This document shows, piece by piece, positions 5,593 through 14,605 of a stretch of DNA of 38,011 bases (position 1 is the stretch's first letter; the number at the start of each line of letters is the position of its first letter). Below the pieces are notes generated by a model that did no database searches, was not told the origin of the DNA, and saw only the letters and a list, made by a program, of their open reading frames with translations. The stretch is from a virus: positions 1 through 38,011 of IMG/VR virus record IMGVR_UViG_3300042731_001106; one strand, given 5' to 3'. Made by a program: the position numbers and the translations under genes.

Positions 5593-8500
5593 TCACGACT
5601 GCTTGAATTGCTGCAAGTCTTGTGTAAGAACTGTGAAGGTACCAGCAACACTAACATCACCCACGTTTGTACCACCACCAGCAGCCCATCCACCAACAAA
5701 TGATGTGGTGCCGTGGTAGAAGCGTGTGCCATCGTTGTTAGCTGCGGTAGCATATGCACCCAGGGCTCCAGGATAAGAGGAGACACCATTAACAGCAAAC
5801 GAGAAGTCAGGTTGTGACCAGTTGATTGACAACGAACCAACATTATGGTACAGACTACGCTTCTTAGACATATCAAATGGTACTTTGACTGTCAACAGTT
5901 GACGATCATTAGGTGTACCAGACTGAGCAGCATTACAACTCATCATCACTGTACCGTATGCAGGTCCAAGAGCCACAATACCAGCAGGATCAGTGATACC
6001 AGAGGTGCTCACCTTACCAACACGAGTGATGTTAATGCCATCAGCAATTCTGTTGCCAGTAATACCAGACTGATATGAGTTACTAGCAGATGTGATCTCA
6101 ACCATATATGAGTCAATCTGAGAGAACTGGTTGGTGATAGAACAGGCAACAAATAGTCTATCTTCAGCAAGTGACAGAGGAATAAAGTCTAGTGCTTGAT
6201 CCTCAGCTTCATTACCACCTGAATCACCAGCTCTATTGTCTGTGCTACCACGGATAGCAAGACCAGGTTGCTCAACATAACCCCAACGTAGATCTCTCAC
6301 GATGTCAGCACCGTTAGAGTTGTTGATCTTCAATGATGTGAAACTATATGGTTGATCATTCTGATTAGAGATTGATCCACCAGTAGTGCGAAGGCTGGTT
6401 GCAACAATAACGACACCATTTGTAGTACCAGCAGCAGTATCACTACCACCCACAGCATACTTAAATGCATTGTGACTATTTCTAGCACTATGATAAGAGT
6501 CAAGACCCTTACAGAATGCAAACGATGACAGTTCAAGGTCATCACCAGTCACATATCCCCACTTATCACCACTACCAGTCAAAGGTGCGTTGCCATTGTA
6601 TCTAATGATGCCGTACATACCACGAGTGGTAGTACCAGTGGTGTCATATGTTTTACCAGCGTATCCAACATAGCAGTTGTTTCCATCACCACCATCAGCC
6701 TGGAATACATCCAGACCAAAGATACCATCAATTTGTTGGTTTGGATGACCACCACCCATACTAAAGTTAGCACCGCTGACACTCATACCAGTGTATGCAG
6801 GCAGACCATTTGTGATGTCCATCGGAATCACATTGATGGATGCTAGTTGTGATGGTGTATTGCTACTAACAGATGTATGATGACCGCCAATGAACAACTT
6901 AGCAGTGTTCGCTGATGTCATCGTGACAGCACAACTGTGAATCTGATAGTTCTCAGCAGCATCACCAAGTGTACTAGAGTCAGTGTTGACATACTGTGCA
7001 TCCCACAAGAACACCAGGTTCTTATCATATGCAGTGATATATCCTACACCATATGTGTTACCACCAATAGTATTAGCAGCCCAACCCACAGTGTAGATGT
7101 TACCGATCTCATCGATACATACATCCTTCGGATAGGTGTTGACTCCCATATCATAGAGACGTGCCTCAACACCACCAGTGGGACTGTGACGTGTCAGTAA
7201 CTGTTTACGCAGTCCAGTATCACCATCCCAGTACTGGGACACTGTGATCATACCATTAGGTGCTTCCTGCTTCTTAATCTCTTGTGTATCTTGGATGTCA
7301 CCTTCAGCGTGTGGTTTCTCATAGTTAGAAACATCATAGTCAGAACGTGCATTGTCAGTGTTGACAGCCTGATCAACATACAAATATGCAGGGCAGGATC
7401 TCACTGCTTCAATTCTTGAAGCCTCAGCAGTCTCTTCATATACTTGCAAGAACACAGAAGAAGAACTTCTACGCTTAGCACGATCAAACTGTCTATTCTG
7501 TGTAGTATCTAACTGCAGGTTAGTTGTAGGTGTCTGCCACAACATACGAGATGTGTATGTACCAGTGTCAATCTGCACCAGTCGTGATGGATTACTACCA
7601 AGGAATGCTTCGTAGTTAGGCTGTGTGGTCACAGAACCCAGTGATGTGGGTGATGTAGGTGCTTGGTTAGTTGTATTCCACAGAGCACAAGTACGGAGCA
7701 GTTTGAATGTCTCCATACCAGATCCATAGGCAACCTGTGTATCATACTTCACATCTTCCCAAGATCTAACACACACAGCAGGAGTGTATGAGAAGCGTTG
7801 AACTTGCTGGTTGTGATCATCATTGATCTCAATAGGACCAATCAAGTCACCATTGTGAGGCAGTTTGAAGATAACGTTATTAACCCAGGTACCAACGTTA
7901 CCAACCTGTTGTGCATCAATACTACGACCAGTAACAATCATATTGTTAAATGCATCGAAGTTGATACTATCCAACAACACACCACCATCTTCACGGGCTG
8001 CATAATGATGAGGTGGTTTAGTGCTAGGAGATCCAGCCTGATCAAGAGTATCTAAACCTCTAATCTCACGGATATATTCTACTTCACCATCGTGTGATAC
8101 CTTGGCAACAAATCCAAAGTAGGACAGTTTACTGGTAAAAGGAGTAGAAGTGTGCTCAATACCCTCTTGTGGCATCACAACGTTACCAAGATAGTAAACA
8201 CCACTGGGGTGCACCTTACTATCAGCAACAGAGATGTCAGGCGTACCTAATCCACCCTTCCAATCAGTATTAGATCCACTGTTTTGAGTGGCGTTAGCAT
8301 CTCTAGTAGGACCACGTGGGATAGCAAAGAATGTCTTGATCCAATCAAGAGCATTAGTTGCCTTGTTACGCTTGTGTAGTTGCACCAAATTGGTGTATCT
8401 ACCCAACATATAAGATCTGTTAGCACCATCAGCAATGCGAGAGTTAACTCTCGATGCAGTCGTCATACCTAATCCAATGTTAGGTGCGGGTGTGAGACCA

Positions 8501-9795
8501 GCAGTGGTGACATATTCATACGTTGTACCACCATCAGCATCTGCTTCAACCTTACAAACTTTACACGGTGCATTACCATTCAAAGAATAATATGTGAGAT
8601 CAAACTCATCATTATCCCAATCTAATCTGATGTTAGCACCAGTGTTAGAAATATCAACGTGATGTGCAGTATCACCAACGTCACACAGTTGTGAGTAATT
8701 GTTGAGTGTCTGTGCTCTATACAGTCTCTCTTTATTAGTACCAGTCCAGGGAATCAGCAGGTTATTACTACTGTCTAATGTAATCCTGGCATTCTGATCC
8801 CAACCACCAGGATATACCATCTCCTTAGCGTTGACAGATGTGCCGTTGACACCACCACGCAGGACTTGGAATGTGCTACGAGATCTAGACAGATCATCAG
8901 TCGTAGCATTAGCAGCCACCATCAAATACCAGTAGTCATTAGTCTGATCAATGACAATGTTTGATGTAGACTGAGGACGTCCACCAAAGAGTGGACCATC
9001 TAATGCAAATGCTTGGTGAACTTCTTGCTCACCAGTAAAATCTTGACCCAGAACTCTAAATGTATCTGACTGGAGTGTCGAACGACCTTGACCACCATTA
9101 GTCTCGTGCACAGACTCCATATATGGAGACTGGAAACCATTAAAGTCTTTACCTCTATCAGAGCGCACCTTCATAAGCTTCAGGTCAGGTGCACCTTGCT
9201 TGCTCCAATATACTTCAGTTGTTCCTTCGTTTCTATTCTCAAATGTATTAGCGTACTGGAATGCACCACTTGGTGTACGCTTACAAATAGCAGCAGGATA
9301 GTTCGTAGGGTTAGCAGAACTCCAAGTATTCTCCCAAAGTCTGGTACCAGAAGAACTAAACTTAATTACGTGGTACTGAGCATCATTGGTGTTATCTGCA
9401 TAACCAGGGTTACCATCCTCAGTCTTTTTATTACTATAGTTACCAACACCACTAAGGGTGGTAGTCTTCATACAACAAATAATAATGCTGTTGTCTCTAG
9501 TGTCACAAGCCAGTGCTTGTGGGTAGATATTACTTGCAGCAGAAAGAGTGTACTGCCAAGACACAGCACCAATGGCACCGATCTTTGCAACCACAACGTT
9601 ATATAATCCAGTGAGAACATTACGCTCACCATTCAATGTGTAGACTTCACCAGATGATGACGTGGCAACGTCAAACATACCTGATGGTTGACGGTAACTA
9701 GAGTTATCCGCCGTGTCTTGTTTACTCTCTAGGAGAGTGTAGAAGGCACCGCCACCACCAGTGGCGGACATACCTTTCGCTGCAAATAATGGCAT
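5593..9795 (-). CDS. Large virion structural protein, beta-propeller-like repeats
   Basis: A 1400-residue protein starting MPLFAAKGMSATGGGGAFYT. It has recurring units of about 50 residues in which a short D-x-x-G-N-I/V-Y-x-x-G-like strand is followed by an xKxxxxGxVxWxxxY-like strand. Examples are DVATSSSGEVYTLNG (about 42-56), with VVVAKIGAIGAVSWQYTL shortly after, and VCIDEIGNIYTVGWAA (about 890-905). This is the pattern of bacterial SBBP-type propeller repeats, suggesting one or more propellers. There is no signal peptide or membrane segment. AGGAG lies nine bases before the ATG, and the start is three bases after the stop of 9799-10716. It is last in the structural block and probably belongs to the tail fibre or adhesin apparatus. 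The fold is inferred from pattern only. Confidence 0.75.
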   Translation of the reverse strand: MPLFAAKGMSATGGGGAFYTLLESKQDTADNSSYRQPSGMFDVATSSSGEVYTLNGERNVLTGLYNVVVAKIGAIGAVSWQYTLSAASNIYPQALACDTRDNSIIICCMKTTTLSGVGNYSNKKTEDGNPGYADNTNDAQYHVIKFSSSGTRLWENTWSSANPTNYPAAICKRTPSGAFQYANTFENRNEGTTEVYWSKQGAPDLKLMKVRSDRGKDFNGFQSPYMESVHETNGGQGRSTLQSDTFRVLGQDFTGEQEVHQAFALDGPLFGGRPQSTSNIVIDQTNDYWYLMVAANATTDDLSRSRSTFQVLRGGVNGTSVNAKEMVYPGGWDQNARITLDSSNNLLIPWTGTNKERLYRAQTLNNYSQLCDVGDTAHHVDISNTGANIRLDWDNDEFDLTYYSLNGNAPCKVCKVEADADGGTTYEYVTTAGLTPAPNIGLGMTTASRVNSRIADGANRSYMLGRYTNLVQLHKRNKATNALDWIKTFFAIPRGPTRDANATQNSGSNTDWKGGLGTPDISVADSKVHPSGVYYLGNVVMPQEGIEHTSTPFTSKLSYFGFVAKVSHDGEVEYIREIRGLDTLDQAGSPSTKPPHHYAAREDGGVLLDSINFDAFNNMIVTGRSIDAQQVGNVGTWVNNVIFKLPHNGDLIGPIEINDDHNQQVQRFSYTPAVCVRSWEDVKYDTQVAYGSGMETFKLLRTCALWNTTNQAPTSPTSLGSVTTQPNYEAFLGSNPSRLVQIDTGTYTSRMLWQTPTTNLQLDTTQNRQFDRAKRRSSSSVFLQVYEETAEASRIEAVRSCPAYLYVDQAVNTDNARSDYDVSNYEKPHAEGDIQDTQEIKKQEAPNGMITVSQYWDGDTGLRKQLLTRHSPTGGVEARLYDMGVNTYPKDVCIDEIGNIYTVGWAANTIGGNTYGVGYITAYDKNLVFLWDAQYVNTDSSTLGDAAENYQIHSCAVTMTSANTAKLFIGGHHTSVSSNTPSQLASINVIPMDITNGLPAYTGMSVSGANFSMGGGHPNQQIDGIFGLDVFQADGGDGNNCYVGYAGKTYDTTGTTTRGMYGIIRYNGNAPLTGSGDKWGYVTGDDLELSSFAFCKGLDSYHSARNSHNAFKYAVGGSDTAAGTTNGVVIVATSLRTTGGSISNQNDQPYSFTSLKINNSNGADIVRDLRWGYVEQPGLAIRGSTDNRAGDSGGNEAEDQALDFIPLSLAEDRLFVACSITNQFSQIDSYMVEITSASNSYQSGITGNRIADGINITRVGKVSTSGITDPAGIVALGPAYGTVMMSCNAAQSGTPNDRQLLTVKVPFDMSKKRSLYHNVGSLSINWSQPDFSFAVNGVSSYPGALGAYATAANNDGTRFYHGTTSFVGGWAAGGGTNVGDVSVAGTFTVLTQDLQQFKQS

Positions 9796-9798
9796 TTA

Positions 9799-10716
9799 TC
9801 AGAACTCCTGACCAGATGTGAACCCGTAGTAGATTGTACCGCCGTTAAATGTAGTGAACAGGAAAATATCTGTTGCATTCGGGTTAGTAGAAACTGTGGG
9901 GACCACACTACCAGCCCACTTAACTGTACGACCCACAAAGTTACTTAGGTCAACAGTTCTACCACCTGTTGAGTCTTGCGTCAGAACAAGAATGAATGAG
10001 GTGGATGCACCTGCCTGCTCACCAGAAACATTGAAACCAGTAATATTCTCAGTCAGAGAGACTGTAAAAATTGCCGATTGTGTAAGATCAATAGTAGCAA
10101 GACCAGTTGATATTGACTCTGCTCTAACATTTTCAGAATAAGTAGGAACGTGAAGTCTTGCAGGTGATGATCCTGTCAGGAATGTGAAGTAATCAGCAGA
10201 CTCATTCCACAACAGTTTAGTGTTCAGTTCACTACCGCGCTCGATCTCAATACCAGCAGTGCCATCAACGTGCTGCACACCAGCACCACTTTCACCAGCG
10301 TTGAGGACGATGGTGTTATCGTTGATGCTGGTGTTTGTTGTTGCGACTGTAGTCGTAGTCCCTTGTACAGTAAGGTCGCCAGTAATAGTAGCGTTGGGGG
10401 CAGTAAGCGTATCAGTCCCAGCGTCGTAACTAAAGCCTGTCTCACCCGCGAATCCTGTACCAGATTTGTATTGAATTTGTCCATCGGCACTACCACCAGA
10501 GGCAGATTCAGTACCACGTGCTAAGTAGTTCCAACTAGCGTGGAGGACATTGTTATTAGACGGAGCATTACCTGTACTGTTAGCGATACAGATGTATGCA
10601 GAGGTCGTGGCACCGTCATAAAAACTTACAGCATCATCAATTTCATATGCTGTTGCGGCGTCATAAGTACCACGCCACTTAATTTTAATCTTGCCAACAT
10701 CAATAGTTAGAGCCAT
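9799..10716 (-). CDS. Tail fibre-type structural protein, paralogue of 11361-12620
   Basis: A 305-residue protein. Residues 5-68 (IDVGKIKIKWRGTYDAATAY, then a DD-aromatic-DG stretch, YICIANSTGNAP and SWNYLARG) form a small module resembling carbohydrate-binding modules of the CBM5/12 type. The middle is low-complexity (SADGQIQYKSGTGFAGETGF; NATITGDLTVQGTTTT), typical of trimeric fibres. The C-terminal 85 residues (VGRTVKWAGSVVPTVS to IYYGFTSGQEF) match the end of 11361-12620 in layout. A GATAAATA late-promoter octamer lies 31-38 bases upstream of the ATG. It probably contributes to host-surface recognition, which is inference from domain type and neighbours. Confidence 0.75.
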   Translation of the reverse strand: MALTIDVGKIKIKWRGTYDAATAYEIDDAVSFYDGATTSAYICIANSTGNAPSNNNVLHASWNYLARGTESASGGSADGQIQYKSGTGFAGETGFSYDAGTDTLTAPNATITGDLTVQGTTTTVATTNTSINDNTIVLNAGESGAGVQHVDGTAGIEIERGSELNTKLLWNESADYFTFLTGSSPARLHVPTYSENVRAESISTGLATIDLTQSAIFTVSLTENITGFNVSGEQAGASTSFILVLTQDSTGGRTVDLSNFVGRTVKWAGSVVPTVSTNPNATDIFLFTTFNGGTIYYGFTSGQEF

Positions 10717-10746
10717 CGATCTTTATTGGGTTCTTGTTCCTTTGTT

Positions 10747-10754
10747 TATTTATC
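10747..10754 (-). promoter_or_regulatory. T4-type late promoter octamer GATAAATA
   Basis: GATAAATA on the minus strand, 31 bases upstream of the start at 10716. It overlaps the TGA stop (10753-10755) of the upstream gene. It fits the NATAAATA consensus known for T4-like cyanophage late genes. Confidence 0.7.
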
Positions 10755-11364
10755 AGATAGTATAGTAGGTGAAGACACGCTTGTATGTACCCACACAAGG
10801 GTCGCCATAGTTACTATTGTTAGCATTGATGCCGACTGAAGTCACACCACCACTAGACAATCGTTGTGTACCAGAATTACATCCACCATTACTAGCAGAG
10901 ACACTCTGGGTTGCATCGTTTTGCTGACTCTCTAAACCTTGCCAAGTTGCGTTAGGTGTACCATACGATTCATACTGCTTAGAGATAAGAGTATTACCAA
11001 TCTGTCTGTGAGTAAATGTTCTAGCCTCACCATTAACAGTGATAACAAACTCTCTAGTGACACCATAGTCTGATGCACGTAATGTATAAGTATTACCTTC
11101 ATTCACCTGCACAGCTGCAAATCCAAACTGTGCAAGAGTACCAGACAACACTAACTCGTTACTACCATTAACAGATAGTGACAGTCCACCAAGCAAACTA
11201 TTGGTAAGACGATATGTTTCAACACCAGTAGCAATAACCAAGTTTACACTAGTTCCCGTATTATATGTGGGGAAAGCAGCATTGTCTTCGTAATTCCACT
11301 CTGCTTGTAGAGTAGTGCCGCCACCTGATGTAATGACGGCTTTTGAAATACCAATAGGACTCAT
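10753..11364 (-). CDS. Structural protein, probable fibre component
   Basis: A 203-residue protein from the ATG at 11364 (MSPIGISKAVITSGGGTTLQ). The frame extends upstream to 11397, but the ATG at 11364 overlaps the previous stop as ATGA and has GGAGG about 12 bases upstream. It is beta-rich (YRLTNSLLGGLSLSVNGSNE; TYTLRASDYGVTREFVITVN), and its C-terminal part is rich in Gly, Ser and Asn (SASNGGCNSGTQRLSSGGVT). No domain is recognised. Position between two fibre paralogues suggests a minor fibre or accessory virion protein. Confidence 0.65.
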   Translation of the reverse strand: MSPIGISKAVITSGGGTTLQAEWNYEDNAAFPTYNTGTSVNLVIATGVETYRLTNSLLGGLSLSVNGSNELVLSGTLAQFGFAAVQVNEGNTYTLRASDYGVTREFVITVNGEARTFTHRQIGNTLISKQYESYGTPNATWQGLESQQNDATQSVSASNGGCNSGTQRLSSGGVTSVGINANNSNYGDPCVGTYKRVFTYYTI

Positions 11365-12620
11365 TGAAACTCTGTGCCTCCAACGAAACCTAACCAAGTA
11401 GCACCCTGGTTTACTGTAGTCAGTGTAATAACATCAATTCTACCAGCAACCTGAGATAGAGTAGGGATGTTACCACCAGCCCATCTAGTATTTGCTGGCC
11501 AAGTAATATTATAACTACCGTTAGATGTAATAATCATTGTAACAGACACCGCACGTGAGTTAGCAGGCAGTGTGATGTTCAATGTATTAACAATCTGGTT
11601 CAATGTAATACCAAACACAGATGCTTCAGTAGCATCCAGTGTCAATGTATTAGATGTAATGTTAGGAGTCAGATAGTTCTCATCAAAGCATCCATTTACC
11701 ACCAGAGGATTGTTGACGATCACTTGTGTACCAGTGAGCATCAATCTATTTGTACCACCTAAGTCAACGTTGAACTTAGGAGCAGCAGTATCTTGGTTGT
11801 CAATGGTAATAGTACCATTGTCATTGATAATTCTACATCCATCAACTCTAGTGGAGTTCTTATGCAATACAATACCAGACTTAGATGCCTGTGATGTATT
11901 TGGTTGAACCTCAATAAGAGTAGCGTGGTTGTTTGTGTGATCTGATCTAAATCTAGCAACTACATCATCTTCCGTTGCTAACGCCACGGATCGGACATCA
12001 AGCCTAGTTCCAGGCACTGCAGTACCAATACCAACACGGTCAGTACTAGAATCAAATTTAAGACCACTAGTTTTAATAGTAAGGGAGGTAGTGGCACTAA
12101 GGTCAGTGACGTTAATACTAGCAGGCAAACGGTCATTGTTAACCGTACCCGATGTAATTTGTCCCCCACCAATGTTGTAAGTGAGTCTGTTTGATCCTTC
12201 ATAAATTTCAGCAGCGCGAATGCTACCAGTAATGTCAACGTCACGTGTGGGTGAACCTGCAGCGCCACCAGTTACAGCGATAGCAGGAACTGACATAATG
12301 TCAGTTGCAGGATCATATGTAAATGCTGCCTCACCACCAAGTGCTAAGCCTGATCTGATTTGAATCTGATTAGATCCTGTACCACCAGGTTGCAGACCAC
12401 CAGCGAGACCACCACCAGCAAATAGATTCCAGTAACTAGTGTTTACTGTACCAGTGGCGGATGGTGATTGATTTGTGTTATCAGCCACGCAAATGTACGT
12501 GCTGACGGTGGATCCGTCGTCAAACCATACTAGATCATCCACCACATATGCAGTGGAGTTTGACCAGTTTCCTTGCCAGGTAAGTTTAATCTTACCTACA
12601 TCGATGAAAAATTGTGACAT
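11361..12620 (-). CDS. Tail fibre-type structural protein, paralogue of 9799-10716
   Basis: A 419-residue protein. Its N-terminal module (residues 5-69, FIDVGKIKLTWQGNWSNSTA then YICVADNTNQSPS and SYWNLFAGG) is clearly homologous to that of 9799-10716. Residues about 190-330 contain STDRVGIGTAVPGTRLDVRS, a motif common in phage fibre shafts just before C-terminal domains. The last 80 residues (ITWPANTRWAGGNIPTLS to WLGFVGGTEF) parallel the other paralogue's end. The start overlaps the stop of 12620-14581 by one base (TAATG) and the stop overlaps the next start (ATGA), so translation is coupled on both sides. Confidence 0.78.
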   Translation of the reverse strand: MSQFFIDVGKIKLTWQGNWSNSTAYVVDDLVWFDDGSTVSTYICVADNTNQSPSATGTVNTSYWNLFAGGGLAGGLQPGGTGSNQIQIRSGLALGGEAAFTYDPATDIMSVPAIAVTGGAAGSPTRDVDITGSIRAAEIYEGSNRLTYNIGGGQITSGTVNNDRLPASINVTDLSATTSLTIKTSGLKFDSSTDRVGIGTAVPGTRLDVRSVALATEDDVVARFRSDHTNNHATLIEVQPNTSQASKSGIVLHKNSTRVDGCRIINDNGTITIDNQDTAAPKFNVDLGGTNRLMLTGTQVIVNNPLVVNGCFDENYLTPNITSNTLTLDATEASVFGITLNQIVNTLNITLPANSRAVSVTMIITSNGSYNITWPANTRWAGGNIPTLSQVAGRIDVITLTTVNQGATWLGFVGGTEFQ

Positions 12621-14581
12621 TACCTTACTGTGACGACGAGATGCCCATTACTATCTATATTGAATTCCAGACCGCTTGGTGCGAAGAACTGGTGTGTGTT
12701 CAAAGGTGACGAATACTCATCATATGAGATATTTGTCTGTCTGCCAGCGTACACAATGGTCAAATTAGTTGTACCTGGTTGGGGTTTTCTGATGATATAG
12801 TAGTCACCAGCGTCCCCACTTTCTTTCCAGTTAACACCATTATACGTTTTGAATGTATTCTGGCTAGTATTGTAAAAAATTTGACCATTGACAGGGGATG
12901 AAGGATCAGTAGCACCAGTGATATCAATCTTTTCAGAAGTTGCAGAACCAGCAGCTAACTTAGCAGTGGTCACATTCAAGTTTCTGATGACATCAGTGGT
13001 AACTGCTTCAGAACCACCTGTGCTATTAAGTTTAGCACTGGTGACAGAATCGTCAGTCAGTGCAGTATTAGCGTCCACAGCACCTGGGGCAATCTTGGCT
13101 GTAGTCACTGCTCCGTCTGCCAACTTAGGATTGGTGACAGACAAGTTAATAATTTTAGTTGTAGACACCGACAGGTCGTCCAAAGTATCTGTCTGGACTC
13201 GGGTGAAGTCCTGCAGCGTACCAGTTGCAGTGGACGGTGACATAAACGAATACCCTGCAGAAAATACAGAGTTAATTGCACCGTTATTATACCGTACTCT
13301 CACATAGTATTGTGTAGAAGGACGGATAGAATCTGTCGGAATTGGGAATGTAGTTCTATTTGTAGTGTCAATAGACGCAACAATCACTTTATTGGTGAAC
13401 CCAGCATCAGTTGCAACCTCCCAGTCACTATGTACGTGTGTCTGAGCCGCAGCAGGTGTAGCAACAAATGCACTAGATGCAACGTCAAGTCTATCGTAAA
13501 TGGTAGACTCTACAACACTAGTAATTGCAGGGCACTGCAGTTCAGCAGGAACAGCAGATGTTGCAAAGTAAATAGGTTCTGACCATTCGGAGTACCAGTT
13601 AGCACTCTGAAGGTCAACATACTGATAACGGACACGAACGTAATATGTTCTGTCCTCTTCTAAAATACCACTAGCAATAGTGATAGATGTTTTGTTGTTA
13701 ATATCATTAGCAGCCTCATAGACTAGACCACTAGTGTTACTAATCTGTGATGTTGCTGTGTATCCACCAGCCAGAGGAGCAAGACCAGCATCACTACCAA
13801 AAGTAGGAGTCAATGCAATCTGCCAGGTAGATGACACGTGAGTAGCACCATTGATACCAGAAAAACCAGAACCAGAAATGGTGGGTGTCAGAGTAACATT
13901 CGTCGCGGCATTCACAGGTGCTGTGATGCTAGGACGATTGATCTTGGGACTAACGTTAGTCTGTGTATCAGTATAGAATGATACAGGTGCACTATACTCA
14001 GAGTTAGTACCAGTATTATCCCTGTATCTTACTCTAACGAAGTACAGTGTATTATACGCCAAAGTTTGTGGCGTAAACTGTGTCAGGCTAGATGGTGTAT
14101 CCAGCAGTTCTTCGTGGATATTAGTGAACAGAAAATCTGTTGCAATCTGCCAATCAGTTCTAGCGTGTGTGTTACTACCACTGTAAGCAGATGATAAGAT
14201 CACGGGAATCAACGCCGTGGGCGATGCTATCGTAACCGTTGGGGTCTGAATAGGTAAACCAGTATTAAATTCAGCGACCTTCGACCAGTTTGAGATATTT
14301 GCATCAGGAGTTGCATCGTCACGATGCCTAATTCTAATATAATAATGAGTATTACTCTGCAGTGTTGATGCAGGAAGTGTCAACGACGTTTTATTAACCG
14401 TGTCGTTTTGGTTGTATACCAGTTCACTAGAGCCGAAAGTATCCGCTGTTGCAATCTGCCAGTCAGTTGACTGGTGAGCACCAACCCCAGTCTCTCCACT
14501 GAATGTAGTGGAGAAGATGGTTGGTGTCAAAGACGCTGGCGACGGAATACTGCCCAGTGCGGGTGGGTAGATTAGTGCCAT
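12620..14581 (-). CDS. Tail fibre-like protein with fibronectin III-like repeats
   Basis: A 653-residue protein with four fibronectin type III-like repeats of about 100-120 residues. Each is marked by a TDWQIATD-type strand (residues about 40, 143, 252 and 384) and a downstream YxVRVRYRD-type strand followed by an aromatic or SEWS-like end. After residue 440 comes a shaft of KI/KL heptad-like repeats (KLADGAVTTAKIAPGAVD; later KLAAGSATSEKIDITGAT), then a small C-terminal domain (VNGQIFYNTSQNTFKTYNGV; FAPSGLEFNIDSNGHLVVTV). These domain types are common in tail fibres and adhesins. It starts 24 bases after the stop of the giant gene. Confidence 0.8.
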   Translation of the reverse strand: MALIYPPALGSIPSPASLTPTIFSTTFSGETGVGAHQSTDWQIATADTFGSSELVYNQNDTVNKTSLTLPASTLQSNTHYYIRIRHRDDATPDANISNWSKVAEFNTGLPIQTPTVTIASPTALIPVILSSAYSGSNTHARTDWQIATDFLFTNIHEELLDTPSSLTQFTPQTLAYNTLYFVRVRYRDNTGTNSEYSAPVSFYTDTQTNVSPKINRPSITAPVNAATNVTLTPTISGSGFSGINGATHVSSTWQIALTPTFGSDAGLAPLAGGYTATSQISNTSGLVYEAANDINNKTSITIASGILEEDRTYYVRVRYQYVDLQSANWYSEWSEPIYFATSAVPAELQCPAITSVVESTIYDRLDVASSAFVATPAAAQTHVHSDWEVATDAGFTNKVIVASIDTTNRTTFPIPTDSIRPSTQYYVRVRYNNGAINSVFSAGYSFMSPSTATGTLQDFTRVQTDTLDDLSVSTTKIINLSVTNPKLADGAVTTAKIAPGAVDANTALTDDSVTSAKLNSTGGSEAVTTDVIRNLNVTTAKLAAGSATSEKIDITGATDPSSPVNGQIFYNTSQNTFKTYNGVNWKESGDAGDYYIIRKPQPGTTNLTIVYAGRQTNISYDEYSSPLNTHQFFAPSGLEFNIDSNGHLVVTVR

Positions 14582-14605
14582 TTTACTTTGTACCTATACA
14601 GTAAT

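Noticed and set aside
14598-14605. CATAAATT before 12620-14581 as a late promoter
   Set aside because: It mismatches the octamer at the last position and lies only 17 bases from the ATG. The TAA is simply the stop of the giant gene.
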